Part shown: positions 24,806-32,892 of the stretch, piece after piece
Layout: each line of letters begins with the position of its first letter
Numbering within the stretch: the first letter of the stretch is position 1
Assembly: GCA_022508245.1 (NCBI GenBank)
Contig: JAFLVO010000001.1
Coordinates: 124,001-188,000, forward strand
Direction of reading: 5' to 3'
From: Clostridiales bacterium
GTDB taxonomy: Bacteria; Bacillota; Clostridia; Christensenellales; Borkfalkiaceae
Length of the DNA: 64,000 nt
Position numbers and translations under genes: made by a program
Notes under the pieces: generated by a model
Told to the model about the DNA's origin: nothing
Seen by the model: only the letters and a program-made list of their open reading frames with translations
The model's database searches: none

Positions 24806-25708
24806 ATGCCATACAGAGAAACCAAAGTCTATTTTGACGGAAGCCATTACATAGCCATACCACCCGAAAATTTTTCAAACGGAAAGCAGAAACGGCACAA
24901 ACCCAAACCGCAACAAAATAAGGACGAAACACCGCCAACCCCTACACCGAAAGAGAAGTTTGAACAGGCGTATTCAGAGAGCCAACAATTGCCAAAGCGG
25001 GAACGGAAGAAATATATTGCCGAGAAATTGCAAGGTGTGTTTAGCAGTAAGTCGGAAACAAAAGCATTTATTGCAAGCAATATTGAGCGCAAGAAAACAA
25101 ACGAAATTAAACGCAAAATTCGGCTATGGCGCAAGATTTACACGCAGGGCGAGTGGCACTATTTTGTAACTTTCACTTATGCGGACGATAAACACACCGA
25201 AGAGAGTTTTAAGAAAAAGCTACGGAATACCTTGAAACATTTAGTAAGCCGAAACGGTTGGAAGTACATAGGCGTTTGGGAGCGTTCTCCCGAAAAGCAA
25301 AGGCTACATTTTCACGGAATATTCTACACACCGAAAATGATAGGCGAAATTGTAGAAGTCAAAGATTACAGCACCAAGCAACACAAGGTACAGACCACTT
25401 ACCAAAATACGCACTTTCTTAAACACTTCGGCAGGAACGATTTTAAGAAGATAGAAGTTCCGTGGGATATAACGCAGTCCGTCAAATACCTACTCAAATA
25501 CATAGAGAAGTCGGGCGAGAAACTTGTTTACGGTGGCAAATTACCAACCTACTTCAAGAGCGATATTTTGGACGAAGATATAGCTTGCGGTTACGGCGTG
25601 GACGATAAAAAGTTACTACTATTTGATAGCTTCCGTTGCATAGACGAGGGCGTAATTATGGGAAAGGTCAGTCAAGAGGTTATTAAGCAAATGCCAAAAT
25701 GTAACTGA
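24806..25708 (+). CDS. Rolling-circle replication initiator, HUH endonuclease with two tyrosines
   Basis: 300-residue Rep of the phage-type HUH superfamily. Motif 1 is FVTFTYAD (120-127). The metal-binding HUH motif is HFH (168-170, in RLHFHGIFY). Motif 3 is YLLKYIEK with Tyr228 and Tyr232 four apart, the YxxxY arrangement of phiX174 gpA and related Reps that nick and religate the origin. An N-terminal Pro/Lys-rich linker (about 25-55) precedes the nuclease domain. Motif 3 is followed by about 65 residues. A matching nick sequence lies upstream at 24168. AAGGAGG starts translation. Confidence 0.85.
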   Translation: MPYRETKVYFDGSHYIAIPPENFSNGKQKRHKPKPQQNKDETPPTPTPKEKFEQAYSESQQLPKRERKKYIAEKLQGVFSSKSETKAFIASNIERKKTNEIKRKIRLWRKIYTQGEWHYFVTFTYADDKHTEESFKKKLRNTLKHLVSRNGWKYIGVWERSPEKQRLHFHGIFYTPKMIGEIVEVKDYSTKQHKVQTTYQNTHFLKHFGRNDFKKIEVPWDITQSVKYLLKYIEKSGEKLVYGGKLPTYFKSDILDEDIACGYGVDDKKLLLFDSFRCIDEGVIMGKVSQEVIKQMPKCN

Positions 25709-25897
25709 CCAACTAATTTGTCTATCGTCCGGCGGAGCGTAAACGAAAGCGCACTTGCCGTTAAGGGTAAAGTGCATTGCCGTTCGGCAACCCTTGACCG
25801 GCAAGGGAACAGACGGACAACAAACAAAAAGTCTCTGCGCTTCCGTTTATTCGCCCCTTGTCGAAAGACAAATTAAATTTAAGGAGTTTTAAGAACT
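25709..25897. other. Structured intergenic region between rep and the recombinase
   Basis: 189 bp with nested inverted repeats, for example CTTGCCG near 25757 against CGGCAAG near 25799, TTGCCG/CGGCAA around 25780, and GTCCG near 25727 against CGGAC near 25815. Candidate attachment site, transfer origin or single-strand origin; no gene seen. TAAGGAG precedes the recombinase start. Confidence 0.45.
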
Positions 25898-27402
25898 ATG
25901 AAAACTGCGGTCATCTATGCAAGATACTCTTGCGACCAACAAACAGAACAGTCCATTGAGGGACAGTTAAGCGTATGTGAGGAATACGCAAAAAGGAATA
26001 ATATACTTATCCTTGAAACCTATATCGACAGGGCAATGACGGGAACTAATGATTGCCGTCCAGACTTCCAGCGTATGATTAAAGACAGCGCAAAAAGGAA
26101 ATGGAACTACGTACTCGTTTACAAGCTCGATAGGTTTAGCCGTGATAAATACGCAACGGCAATTCATAAAAAGACATTAAAAGATAACGGCGTTAAGGTG
26201 TTATCCGCAATGGAAAATATCCCCGACACACCCGAAGGAATTATCCTTGAAAGTTTGCTCGAAGGTATGAACCAATATTACAGCGCAGAGCTTTCACAGA
26301 AAGTTAAGCGTGGTATGAGAGAAACACGCAAAAAGGGTAATTATCAAGGTGGCGGGCTTCCCTACGGATATAAAGCCGAAAACAAAAAGGTTATAATAGA
26401 CGAATATCAAGCCGAAGTAGTCCGTTATATGTATGCTGAATATTCCAAAGGCGTATATGTAAGAGATATAGTCAATGCTTTGATACGAAAAGGTGTTTTA
26501 TATAAAGGCAGACCGTTCGCAATGAATACCGTTTACGGAATACTTAAAAACGACAAGTATTCTGGAACATACAAGCACGAAGAAGAAATCGTTGACAATA
26601 TCTATCCGAGAATTGTACCGCAGGAAATAATTGACCGTGTAAGAGCTAAAATAAAATCTAACGTCAACGGAAAAGAAGTATTGAAACCGTGTATCTACTT
26701 CGTCATAAAATAAAGTGCGGTTACTGCGGACAGAGTATAATTGCAGAGTGCGGAACAAGTAAGAGCGGTAAAAGAAAGTATTATTACAAATGTCACGGCA
26801 GGAAGAATTTACATAATGGTTGCACGAAAGCACCTATCAGAAAGGATATACTTGAAGATTTTATCATTGAAAAGCTAATAGCTGAATTATCCAAACCGCA
26901 GACAATGACGAACATAATCAACGGCATATTGAAAATACAAGACGAGCAGTTAGGTAAAAATTCAACGTTGCTTATCTTGGAAAAGGAATACAAGCAAATC
27001 GAAAACTCGCTTAACAACATTGTATCAGCCATTCAGCAAGGAATAATAACCAACACGACCAACAAACGCTTGCGCGAGCTTGAAAGCAGGCAACAAGAGC
27101 TTGATAGGCTTATAGCTATTGAAAAGAGTAAGACCGATATTAAGCTAACAGAAAAAGAAATACGGCTATACTACGAAACGGCATTGAAGTTAGAGCCGAT
27201 GCTAATGATAGAGTATTTAGTAAAAGAAGTCGTGCTATTCGACGATAAAATTCAAATCTACTTTAATAGCCCTATAAGAAAAAGTCCTGACAACGAAAGT
27301 CAGGGCTTTATTATTTGCGACGAAATAGCAAACATACTTGAAGTTGTCTTATATACGACAACTTTCATTGAACGGAATATAAGGCTTGTTATTGCAATAT
27401 AA
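25898..27402 (+). pseudogene. Large serine recombinase, frameshifted
   Basis: Site-specific recombinase of the large serine integrase type, read in two frames. The first part (25898-26713) has the resolvase catalytic domain: active-site serine in YARYSCDQQTEQSIEGQ, KLDRFSRDKYA and AELSQKVKRGM, then the recombinase domain GLPYGY. The second part (from about 26690) resumes with VYLLRHKIKCGYCGQSI, the zinc ribbon, and a coiled coil (about 26930-27130). Loss of one A near 26684 (AAAA to AAA in TTGAAACCG) would explain it; restoring it gives EVLKTVYLLRHK, the expected family sequence. Unless this is a sequencing error, the element cannot excise by its own enzyme. Confidence 0.85.
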
Positions 27403-27427
27403 CATAAACGGCTATTTATTCCACGTT

Positions 27428-27553
27428 CCACTTGACACGAGCCTCTTTGTGGTGTGTTGGCAAGGCAAAGAGCCAAGCCAATAGCCCACAAGGGGCTTTT
27501 GTTTTGCCGTTGGCAGTCAATAGCCTAACACACCCCTATCTCATATCAAGTGG
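27428..27553. repeat. Nested inverted repeats downstream of the recombinase
   Basis: Outer arms CCACTTGA (27428-27435) and TCAAGTGG (27546-27553), then GGTGTGTT (27451-27458) with AACACACC (27527-27534), then AGCCC/GGGCT near 27483-27497. A 126-bp cruciform-like segment at the likely right end of the element. Confidence 0.6.
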
Positions 27554-27575
27554 CTTTCGCGGCATAAAGTAGCCG

Positions 27576-27794
27576 TTATCTGCCAAAAAATACGGCTTGA
27601 AAACCACGTGCCGCTAACATTGCTTCAATAGTCGTTTTTAGCTGATTTTGAATATCAACGGGTAAACTTTGCACAATTTTAACGGCTTCGTCTAAATGGT
27701 TTGCAAATTCCATAATATTTCCAGCGTATGGGTTTTGAGATTTGACAAGTTCCGTTAGAAGGGTTTTAAAAATTGAAACTGCTTCGTTTTGCAT
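27576..27794 (-). CDS. Small helical protein of unknown function
   Basis: 72 residues, predicted all-helical with amphipathic segments (SIFKTLLTELVKSQ, EFANHLDEAVKIVQSLP, IQNQLKTTIEAMLAARGF). No recognised family. AAAAGGAGGTTATT before the ATG is an excellent ribosome site and argues that it is real. It lies between the recombinase and the tRNA operon terminator, read leftward. It may belong to the mobile element or to the flanking chromosome. Confidence 0.6.
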   Translation of the reverse strand: MQNEAVSIFKTLLTELVKSQNPYAGNIMEFANHLDEAVKIVQSLPVDIQNQLKTTIEAMLAARGFQAVFFGR

Positions 27795-27821
27795 AATAAC
27801 CTCCTTTTGATTATAGTAAAA

Positions 27822-27862
27822 AACCTAAACCGTGCACCTGTTTAGGGTGTTCGATTTAGGTT
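27822..27862 (-). terminator. Terminator of the tRNA operon
   Basis: AACCTAAA (27822-27829) pairs with TTTAGGTT (27855-27862), with an inner CACC/GGTG pairing. On the minus strand the hairpin runs into TTTTTT. Confidence 0.75.
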
Positions 27863-27867
27863 GGTAG

Positions 27868-27942
27868 TGGTGACCCGTGCGGGAATCGAACCCACGATAC
27901 CACCGTGAAAGGGTGATGTCTTAACCTCTTGACCAACGGGCC
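27868..27942 (-). tRNA. tRNA-Glu (anticodon UUC)
   Basis: Cloverleaf on the minus strand with 7-bp acceptor GGCCCGT/ACGGGTC, anticodon loop CTTTCAC (UUC), T arm GGTTCGATTC, discriminator A and an encoded CCA (27868-27870). Third gene of a three-tRNA operon; its 3' end faces the mobile element. Confidence 0.96.
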
Positions 27943-27979
27943 TTAAATTTATATGTAATCGCGTAAAGCGGAATTATTG

Positions 27980-28057
27980 TGGTAGCGACGGGTGGATTCG
28001 AACCGCCGACCTGCCGGGTATGAACCGGCCGCTATAGACCAACTAAGCTACGTCGCC
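27980..28057 (-). tRNA. tRNA-Met (elongator, anticodon CAU)
   Basis: Minus strand, acceptor GGCGACG/CGTCGCT with a G-U first pair, anticodon loop TTCATAC, stem GCCGG/CCGGC, encoded CCA. The TTCATAC loop matches elongator tRNA-Met of Bacillus; without modification data tRNA-Ile(CAU) is less likely. Confidence 0.92.
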
Positions 28058-28082
28058 ATAAATTGCCCTTGCGGGCAGGAAG

Positions 28083-28160
<78 letters not shown>

Positions 28161-28187
28161 ATGACTGTTTTCGTTAAAGGCTTTTTT

Positions 28188-28216
28188 ATTCTAAAAGATA
28201 AATTTAATTTTGTCAA
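28188..28216 (-). promoter_or_regulatory. Promoter of the fMet-Met-Glu tRNA operon
   Basis: On the minus strand: TTGACA (28211-28216), 17-bp spacer, TAGAAT (28188-28193), 28 bp before the fMet tRNA. Confidence 0.8.
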
Positions 28217-28260
28217 CTATTTTTGACCTTTACAAAAATATTTTTCTATTTATATTTAAC

Positions 28261-28289
28261 TTGCAACCCCAAAAAAACTATGCTATAAT
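28261..28289 (+). promoter_or_regulatory. tilS promoter predicting a leaderless transcript
   Basis: TTGCAA (28261-28266), 17-bp spacer, TATAAT (28284-28289). Only six bases separate the -10 from the ATG at 28296, so transcription should start at the A of the ATG. Confidence 0.75.
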
Positions 28290-28295
28290 TTTTCT

Positions 28296-29696
28296 ATGAA
28301 ATTTGAGCTGAACGCATTGAGAGGAATGAAAATCTGTGTTGCCGTATCCGGTGGCAGGGATTCTATGGCTCTTTTGCATTTGCTCAATGCCTGTTCTAAA
28401 GAGTATTCAATTTCACTCTGTGCTTTAAACTGCGAACACGGTCTGCGCGGAGAGGCTTCCAAGCGCGACAGTCTGTTTGTCAGGAGTATTTGCGATAAAT
28501 GGGATATCCCGCTTTTGACCTTTTCCGAAGACTGCAAACGGTTGGCTAAAGACAGAGGGGTGGGAGAGGAAGTTGCCGCCCGCGATTGGCGCAGAAGCTG
28601 TTACGTCTTAGCTGCCGAGCATTTTGGAAAAGACAGTCTTGAAAACTTTGCCATAGCAACTGCCCATCATGCCAACGACAATGCGGAAACGGTGCTCTTT
28701 AACATTGCCCGCGGAAGCGGCATCGCAGGAGCATGCGGAATTTGCGACGGCGAAATCAATTTGCCCTCAAGCCCATCGGTTAAAGTTAAAATCGTGCGCC
28801 CGCTGATTTGCTGCACGCGCGACGAAATAGACGACTATATCGCCTCCAATAATATACCGTTTGTAGAGGACGAAACTAACCTTTCAACTCAATTCACCCG
28901 CAACTATGTTCGAATTAACGTAATCCCGATGCTTGAACAATGTGTGAGCGGGGCGGTAAACGGGATATACAGATTTTCCCGTCTTGCAAGAGAGGACGAG
29001 GAATATTTCGATAAACTTATTGAAGAAAAGCAGTTGATAAAAAATACGCCGTTTGGCGTTGAAATTGCGCTTTGTGAGGAAAAGGTTGTTTTCCGCCGCG
29101 CGGCTTTGAAGGCAATCAAGCTCCTAAATTGTCAAATTAAAGATTATACTTCCGAGCATATGCAGGCACTGTTTGATTTGCAATCTTCAGAGCGCGGCAA
29201 GAAATTTGAATTTTGCGGATTGGTAGCGTTTAACGAGGGTAACAGAATAGGCATTTGCGTGAAGGAGCAGTTAGTACCCATAGACGGCGGCATATTGCTT
29301 AAAGATTATATAAACGATGAAAAAAGCATATTTTACGGCGTAAACTTGAGCGTAAAAAAGCAATTGGGGCGGGAATATGCCGTAAATAACGGTATTTTGT
29401 GCGAAAACGGCAGAGTTTTAAATCTTGACTTTTCGCTTATTCCGAACAATGCCGAAATACGGTTCAGGCACCCCGACGACAGGTTCAGAAAGTTCGGGTC
29501 GGGCGAAAAAAGCTTAAACGATTTCTTTACGGATAAGAAGATTTCCGTTCGGTTAAGGGACAGAATTCCCGTCATTGCGTGCGAAAATAATGTGCTTGCG
29601 GTTTGCGGTGTGGAGATTTCGGACGGTGTTAAAATCACAGACGACACGCAGGAAATTCTATGTATTTGCGGGTATGATTTTTCAAGTAAAAACTGA
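28296..29696 (+). CDS. tilS: tRNA(Ile)-lysidine synthase
   Basis: Modifies C34 of tRNA-Ile(CAU) to lysidine so that it reads AUA. The PP-loop ATP site is VAVSGGRDSMALLHLLN (about 15-31). The family segments CEHGLRGEASKRDSLFV, ATAHHANDNAETVLFNIARGSG and RPLICCTRDEIDDYI ... TRNYVRINVIPMLE follow. The C-terminal TilS domain carries RFRHPDDRFRKFGSGEKSLNDFFTDKKISVRLRDRIPVI. 466 residues is standard. An internal ATG at 28326 is an alternative start. It is upstream of hpt, the usual tilS-hpt neighbourhood, with one gene between them. Confidence 0.95.
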   Translation: MKFELNALRGMKICVAVSGGRDSMALLHLLNACSKEYSISLCALNCEHGLRGEASKRDSLFVRSICDKWDIPLLTFSEDCKRLAKDRGVGEEVAARDWRRSCYVLAAEHFGKDSLENFAIATAHHANDNAETVLFNIARGSGIAGACGICDGEINLPSSPSVKVKIVRPLICCTRDEIDDYIASNNIPFVEDETNLSTQFTRNYVRINVIPMLEQCVSGAVNGIYRFSRLAREDEEYFDKLIEEKQLIKNTPFGVEIALCEEKVVFRRAALKAIKLLNCQIKDYTSEHMQALFDLQSSERGKKFEFCGLVAFNEGNRIGICVKEQLVPIDGGILLKDYINDEKSIFYGVNLSVKKQLGREYAVNNGILCENGRVLNLDFSLIPNNAEIRFRHPDDRFRKFGSGEKSLNDFFTDKKISVRLRDRIPVIACENNVLAVCGVEISDGVKITDDTQEILCICGYDFSSKN

Positions 29697-29754
29697 ATTG
29701 CCCCCAACATATGTGCCGATTAACAAAAATTTCTAAAAATTAAGGAGATAAATT

Positions 29755-30096
29755 ATGCCCTTTATTGATTGCAAATTTTCACAGCAGCTTACCCCCGACG
29801 AAAAGAATAACATCAAGTGCGGGTTAGGAAAGCTTGTATCCATTATGCACAAGCCAGAGTGCTATCTTATGGTCGGTATAGAGGATAAATATGATTTGTA
29901 CTTTGCTGGCTCTAAGCTTGAAGCCGGTGCGTATATTGCAATAAGCGCTTTCGGCAACGTTAAGCCTGCCGACTGCGAAAAAATGACCGCTGCCGTTTGC
30001 AATCTGTTAAAAGATGAGCTTGGAATAAACGGCACTTCGGTTTATATAACCTATCAGGGGATAGAAAACTGGGGTTATAACGGCAGCAATTTTTAA
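29755..30096 (+). CDS. MIF-like tautomerase
   Basis: 113-residue member of the macrophage migration inhibitory factor/tautomerase superfamily. Pro2 directly follows the start (MPFIDCKF), so after Met removal it becomes the catalytic N-terminal proline. KLVSIMHKPECYLMVGIED and the closing NWGYNGSNF match the MIF ends (GKPPQYIAV, VGWNNSTF). The length equals MIF (114-115). Role in the bacterium unknown; a MIF mimic acting on a host is conjecture, and no signal peptide is present. AAGGAGAT precedes the ATG. It sits between tilS and hpt. Confidence 0.88.
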   Translation: MPFIDCKFSQQLTPDEKNNIKCGLGKLVSIMHKPECYLMVGIEDKYDLYFAGSKLEAGAYIAISAFGNVKPADCEKMTAAVCNLLKDELGINGTSVYITYQGIENWGYNGSNF

Positions 30097-30138
30097 ATTT
30101 TAATTAACGAAATAATATTTATTACCTAGGAGTAAACA

Positions 30139-30678
30139 ATGCATCCCGATTGTGAAAGAATTTTGCTGACAGAACAGCAGCTTAAAACGAGAATTAATGA
30201 AGTGGCGGAGCTTGTAAATAAAGATTTTGCCGACAAAACGCCGATTATCGTGAGTATATTAAAAGGCAGCGTAATATTTTGTGCCGATTTAATCCGCTTG
30301 CTTACCATGCCTGTGGAGCTTGAATTTATGGTGGTTTCGTCATACGGTTCGGGCACAGTGTCTTCGGGCAAGCTCAACATAAAAAAGGACATCGGTCGTG
30401 ATATCGTCGGCAGGGACATAATAATAGTCGAGGATATTATCGACAGCGGCTTTACACTTGCCAATCTTAAAGCTTTGCTTTTGGAGCGCGGTGCGAAATC
30501 CGTAAAGATAGTTACCCTATTAAATAAGGTCGCACGCCGCGAATATGACATTGTTCCCGATTACAACTGCTTTGATATCGAGGACGAGTTTGTGATAGGC
30601 TACGGTCTTGACTATAACGAGATATATCGCTCGCTGCCCTATATAGGCATTTTAAAACGCAGCGTTTACGAGAGCTGA
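30139..30678 (+). CDS. hpt: Hypoxanthine phosphoribosyltransferase
   Basis: Salvages hypoxanthine and guanine with PRPP. 179 residues, the usual size. Visible are PIIVSILKGSVIFCADLIR, the flexible loop SSYGSGTVSSG, the PRPP motif VEDIIDSGFTLANL, and the C-terminal FVIGYGLDYNEIYRSLPYIGIL that binds purine. TAGGAG precedes the ATG by 6 nt. It follows the MIF-like gene by 42 bp, and bioY follows 10 bp later, probably in the same transcript. Confidence 0.96.
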   Translation: MHPDCERILLTEQQLKTRINEVAELVNKDFADKTPIIVSILKGSVIFCADLIRLLTMPVELEFMVVSSYGSGTVSSGKLNIKKDIGRDIVGRDIIIVEDIIDSGFTLANLKALLLERGAKSVKIVTLLNKVARREYDIVPDYNCFDIEDEFVIGYGLDYNEIYRSLPYIGILKRSVYES

Positions 30679-30688
30679 ACCAAATAAT

Positions 30689-31270
30689 ATGAAAATTAAA
30701 GTCAGATACATTGCCGCGGATATTGCCGAGTGTGCTGTTTTCGTTGCGCTGATGACCGTCTGCACGCTGTTTATACAAATTCCTTTCTATCCCGTGCCGC
30801 TTACTTTTCAAACAGTTATAAGCGTGCTTGCAGGTCTGCTTCTCGGCAAAAACAAGGGAATGGTCAGTATGACCTGCTATTGCCTTTTAGTCCTTGTCGG
30901 CGCGCCCGTTTTTTCGGGTTTCGGGGGCGGAATTTACAGCGTATTCAAGCCCACCTTCGGATATGTTCTCGGGTTTATATTTTCTGCTTTTGTTGCGGGA
31001 TATATAGGTGGTAGTTGCGGAATTAAACGCAATATTATAGCAGCGCTTGCGGCATTTTCGGTAGATTATTTTTGTGGCATTTCATATTTTGCATTAATAT
31101 GGCATTTTTGGCTGAAAATGCCCGATCTTTGGAACTATATATTTTTATATAACGTACTTTATATGCCTAAAGATATAGTCCTGTGTATTCTTGCCGCTCT
31201 TCTTTCTTGCAAGGTTGCGCCACTTATAAGGCATAGAAAGAGCAATATAAAGAAAAATATGCCGCAGTAG
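30689..31270 (+). CDS. bioY: Biotin transporter substrate-binding subunit BioY
   Basis: Membrane S component of an ECF-type biotin importer. 193 residues with about six hydrophobic segments. The BioY pattern is present: VALMTVCTLFIQIPFYPVPLTFQTVISVLAGLLLGKNKGMVSM, then LVLVGAPVFSGFGGGIYSVFKPTFGYVLGF, and a later NVLYMPKDIVLCILAA. No energising EcfAT genes are next to it, so it must use shared ones elsewhere. The ribosome site is weak, suggesting coupling to hpt. A terminator overlaps its stop codon at 31262-31280. Confidence 0.92.
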   Translation: MKIKVRYIAADIAECAVFVALMTVCTLFIQIPFYPVPLTFQTVISVLAGLLLGKNKGMVSMTCYCLLVLVGAPVFSGFGGGIYSVFKPTFGYVLGFIFSAFVAGYIGGSCGIKRNIIAALAAFSVDYFCGISYFALIWHFWLKMPDLWNYIFLYNVLYMPKDIVLCILAALLSCKVAPLIRHRKSNIKKNMPQ

Positions 31271-31290
31271 TGAGCTGCGGTTTTAATTTT
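31262..31290 (+). terminator. Terminator overlapping the bioY stop codon
   Basis: CCGCAG (31262-31267) pairs with CTGCGG (31275-31280), followed by TTTTAATTTT. The left arm includes the last two sense codons. Confidence 0.75.
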
Positions 31291-31351
31291 GTAAAATCAG
31301 GGTCTTTATTTTTAATTGCAAATAAGCTGCAGATATGTTAAAATACCCTCA

Positions 31352-31381
31352 TATACAATTTGCGGCGTTAAAGCATATAAT
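31352..31381 (+). promoter_or_regulatory. alr promoter predicting a leaderless transcript
   Basis: TATAAT (31376-31381) six bases before the ATG at 31388, with a weak TATACA -35 (31352-31357) at 18-bp spacing. Transcription would start at the A of the ATG. Confidence 0.6.
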
Positions 31382-31387
31382 TTGAAT

Positions 31388-32362
31388 ATGCAAAAAACGC
31401 TTTCGTTTGTGAACTTACGCGCGATAAGGCACAACGCCATGCGGGTGCGTTCGCTCTTAAAAGATAAATTCTTTTACGCCGTCGTCAAGGCCGATGCCTA
31501 CGGACATGGCGCCGAAGAAACCGCTCGCTATATTGAAGACATTGTAGACGGTTTCTGCGTTGCGATTGTTGACGAGGGAATTGCCCTGAGAGTTGCGGGA
31601 ATTACCAAGCCCGTGCTCGTGTTTGCGCCTCCGCTCGATTCAAGCGACGTTGAACGCGCAAATTTCTACTCGCTGACGCTGACCGTAAACAGCGTGCAAA
31701 CGGCGCAACTTATAAGCAATTCAAAGTGTCATATAAAAGTCAATACCGGCATGAACAGGCTTGGCGTTTCCATAAGCGAGCTGCGAGGGGTATTGGATAT
31801 TTTAGACGCCGAGCAGATCGAGGGCGTTTATTCGCATATGTATGCCCCGCACGACGCGGCTTCAAGCATAAAACAGCTTTCGCTTTTCGAACGCGCGGAA
31901 GAGCTTGTTCGGGCAAAGCGAAGTGATATATGCGCACATTTTTCGGCAAGCGGTGGTATTTTGCGTGGCGGGAAATACATAAAATACGGTGCGCGGTGCG
32001 GGATTTTACTATACGGATATGCTCCGCAGGGGTTTAAACGAACGGGCTTCGTGCCGGCGCTCTCGGTATATGCAAAGAGGATGCAGACTACACGCTTTAT
32101 CGGCGGCGGAGTGGGCTACAGCGTTGCAGACAGAAATTATAAGACGCTTACGACTTTCAGACTGGGATATGCGGACGGGTTTTTCAGAGGAGTTCCGCTC
32201 GGCGAAAAAAGTCTATGTATGGACGCATATATACGCGAAGACGGCGGAGAACTCACTTGTGTTATGAAAGATGCCGATGAGTACGCAAGGCGGTGCGGCA
32301 CGATTTCGTACGAAGTACTGACCAAAATAACTCAACGCTCGGAAAGAATTTATATAAGATGA
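31388..32362 (+). CDS. alr: Alanine racemase
   Basis: PLP enzyme making D-alanine for peptidoglycan. The PLP lysine is Lys34 in VVKADAYGHGAEE. VDEGIALRVAG, VNTGMNRLGVS, FSASGGIL and the catalytic-tyrosine segment LGYADGFFRG follow, ending RRCGTISYEVLTKI. At 324 residues from this start it is shorter than most Alr (about 370-390), with a reduced C-terminal beta domain: the metal-like CMDQ segment and the GDEV strand are compressed. The frame is open back to 31316, but the ATG at 31388 fits the family start and lies right at the promoter. Stop overlaps the next ATG (ATGA). Confidence 0.88.
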   Translation: MQKTLSFVNLRAIRHNAMRVRSLLKDKFFYAVVKADAYGHGAEETARYIEDIVDGFCVAIVDEGIALRVAGITKPVLVFAPPLDSSDVERANFYSLTLTVNSVQTAQLISNSKCHIKVNTGMNRLGVSISELRGVLDILDAEQIEGVYSHMYAPHDAASSIKQLSLFERAEELVRAKRSDICAHFSASGGILRGGKYIKYGARCGILLYGYAPQGFKRTGFVPALSVYAKRMQTTRFIGGGVGYSVADRNYKTLTTFRLGYADGFFRGVPLGEKSLCMDAYIREDGGELTCVMKDADEYARRCGTISYEVLTKITQRSERIYIR

Positions 32363-32892
32363 ATAAGCAGGAAATCAGGTACAAATTAAAGATAAAACGC
32401 CGCTATTTTCAGGGCGTCAGACGCGATTTTTGTGACGAGGTAATTGCAGAAAATTTTGTGGCGGCATATGGGCAGTTTGACAGCTTTTTACTGTACAGCG
32501 CGATAGGCGACGAGGCAAGAACCTCAATTATAGAGGAAAAGCTTTTAAAGCTTGGTAAATCAGTGTTTTTCCCGCGGGTTGAGGGCGAAAATATCGTCCC
32601 CGTGCCCTGCGGACAGATGAAAAAGGGAGCGTTCGGAATTTCGGAACCAATCGGACAAGCCTATACGGGCAAGATAGACGTAACGGTTGTGCCATTGCTC
32701 GCCGTAAACGAAAAGGGTTTTCGTGCGGGTTACGGCAAGGGCTTTTACGACAGATATTTAAAAACTGTTCAAACAAAGCGAGTAGGTTTCGGGTATTCTT
32801 TTCAGCTTGACGAATTTGAACAAGACGAGTGGGACGAGCCTCTCGACGAATTTATATGCGAAAAGGGGGTCTATAAATTTGGAAGAGAATAA
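32359..32892 (+). CDS. 5-formyltetrahydrofolate cyclo-ligase
   Basis: Converts 5-formyl-THF to 5,10-methenyl-THF with ATP, returning the storage form to the one-carbon pool. 177 residues from the ATG that overlaps the alr stop. Recognisable are the N-terminal KQEIRYKLKIKRR, SAIGDEARTSIIEEKLLKLGKSVFFPRV, and the glycine-rich ATP/phosphate loop GYGKGFYDRYL near the C-terminus (about residue 130). An upstream extension in frame exists but overlaps alr heavily and is rejected. Confidence 0.92.
   Translation: MNKQEIRYKLKIKRRYFQGVRRDFCDEVIAENFVAAYGQFDSFLLYSAIGDEARTSIIEEKLLKLGKSVFFPRVEGENIVPVPCGQMKKGAFGISEPIGQAYTGKIDVTVVPLLAVNEKGFRAGYGKGFYDRYLKTVQTKRVGFGYSFQLDEFEQDEWDEPLDEFICEKGVYKFGRE

Noticed and set aside
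26680-26713. Programmed -1 frameshift in the serine recombinase
   Set aside because: No slippery heptamer or downstream pseudoknot is seen; a missing A in an A tract explains it more simply.
21282-27855. ATCGAACACC at 21282-21291 and its complement at 27846-27855 as element ends
   Set aside because: A 10-mer shared in inverted orientation is expected by chance over 6.5 kb, and one copy lies in the tRNA terminator.
27868-27942. tRNA-Glu as integration site of the element
   Set aside because: No duplicated tRNA 3' end is seen on the other side, and the recombinase is a serine type, which rarely uses tRNA genes.
30679-30688. Riboswitch or biotin operator upstream of bioY
   Set aside because: Only 10 nt separate hpt and bioY; no dyad is present.
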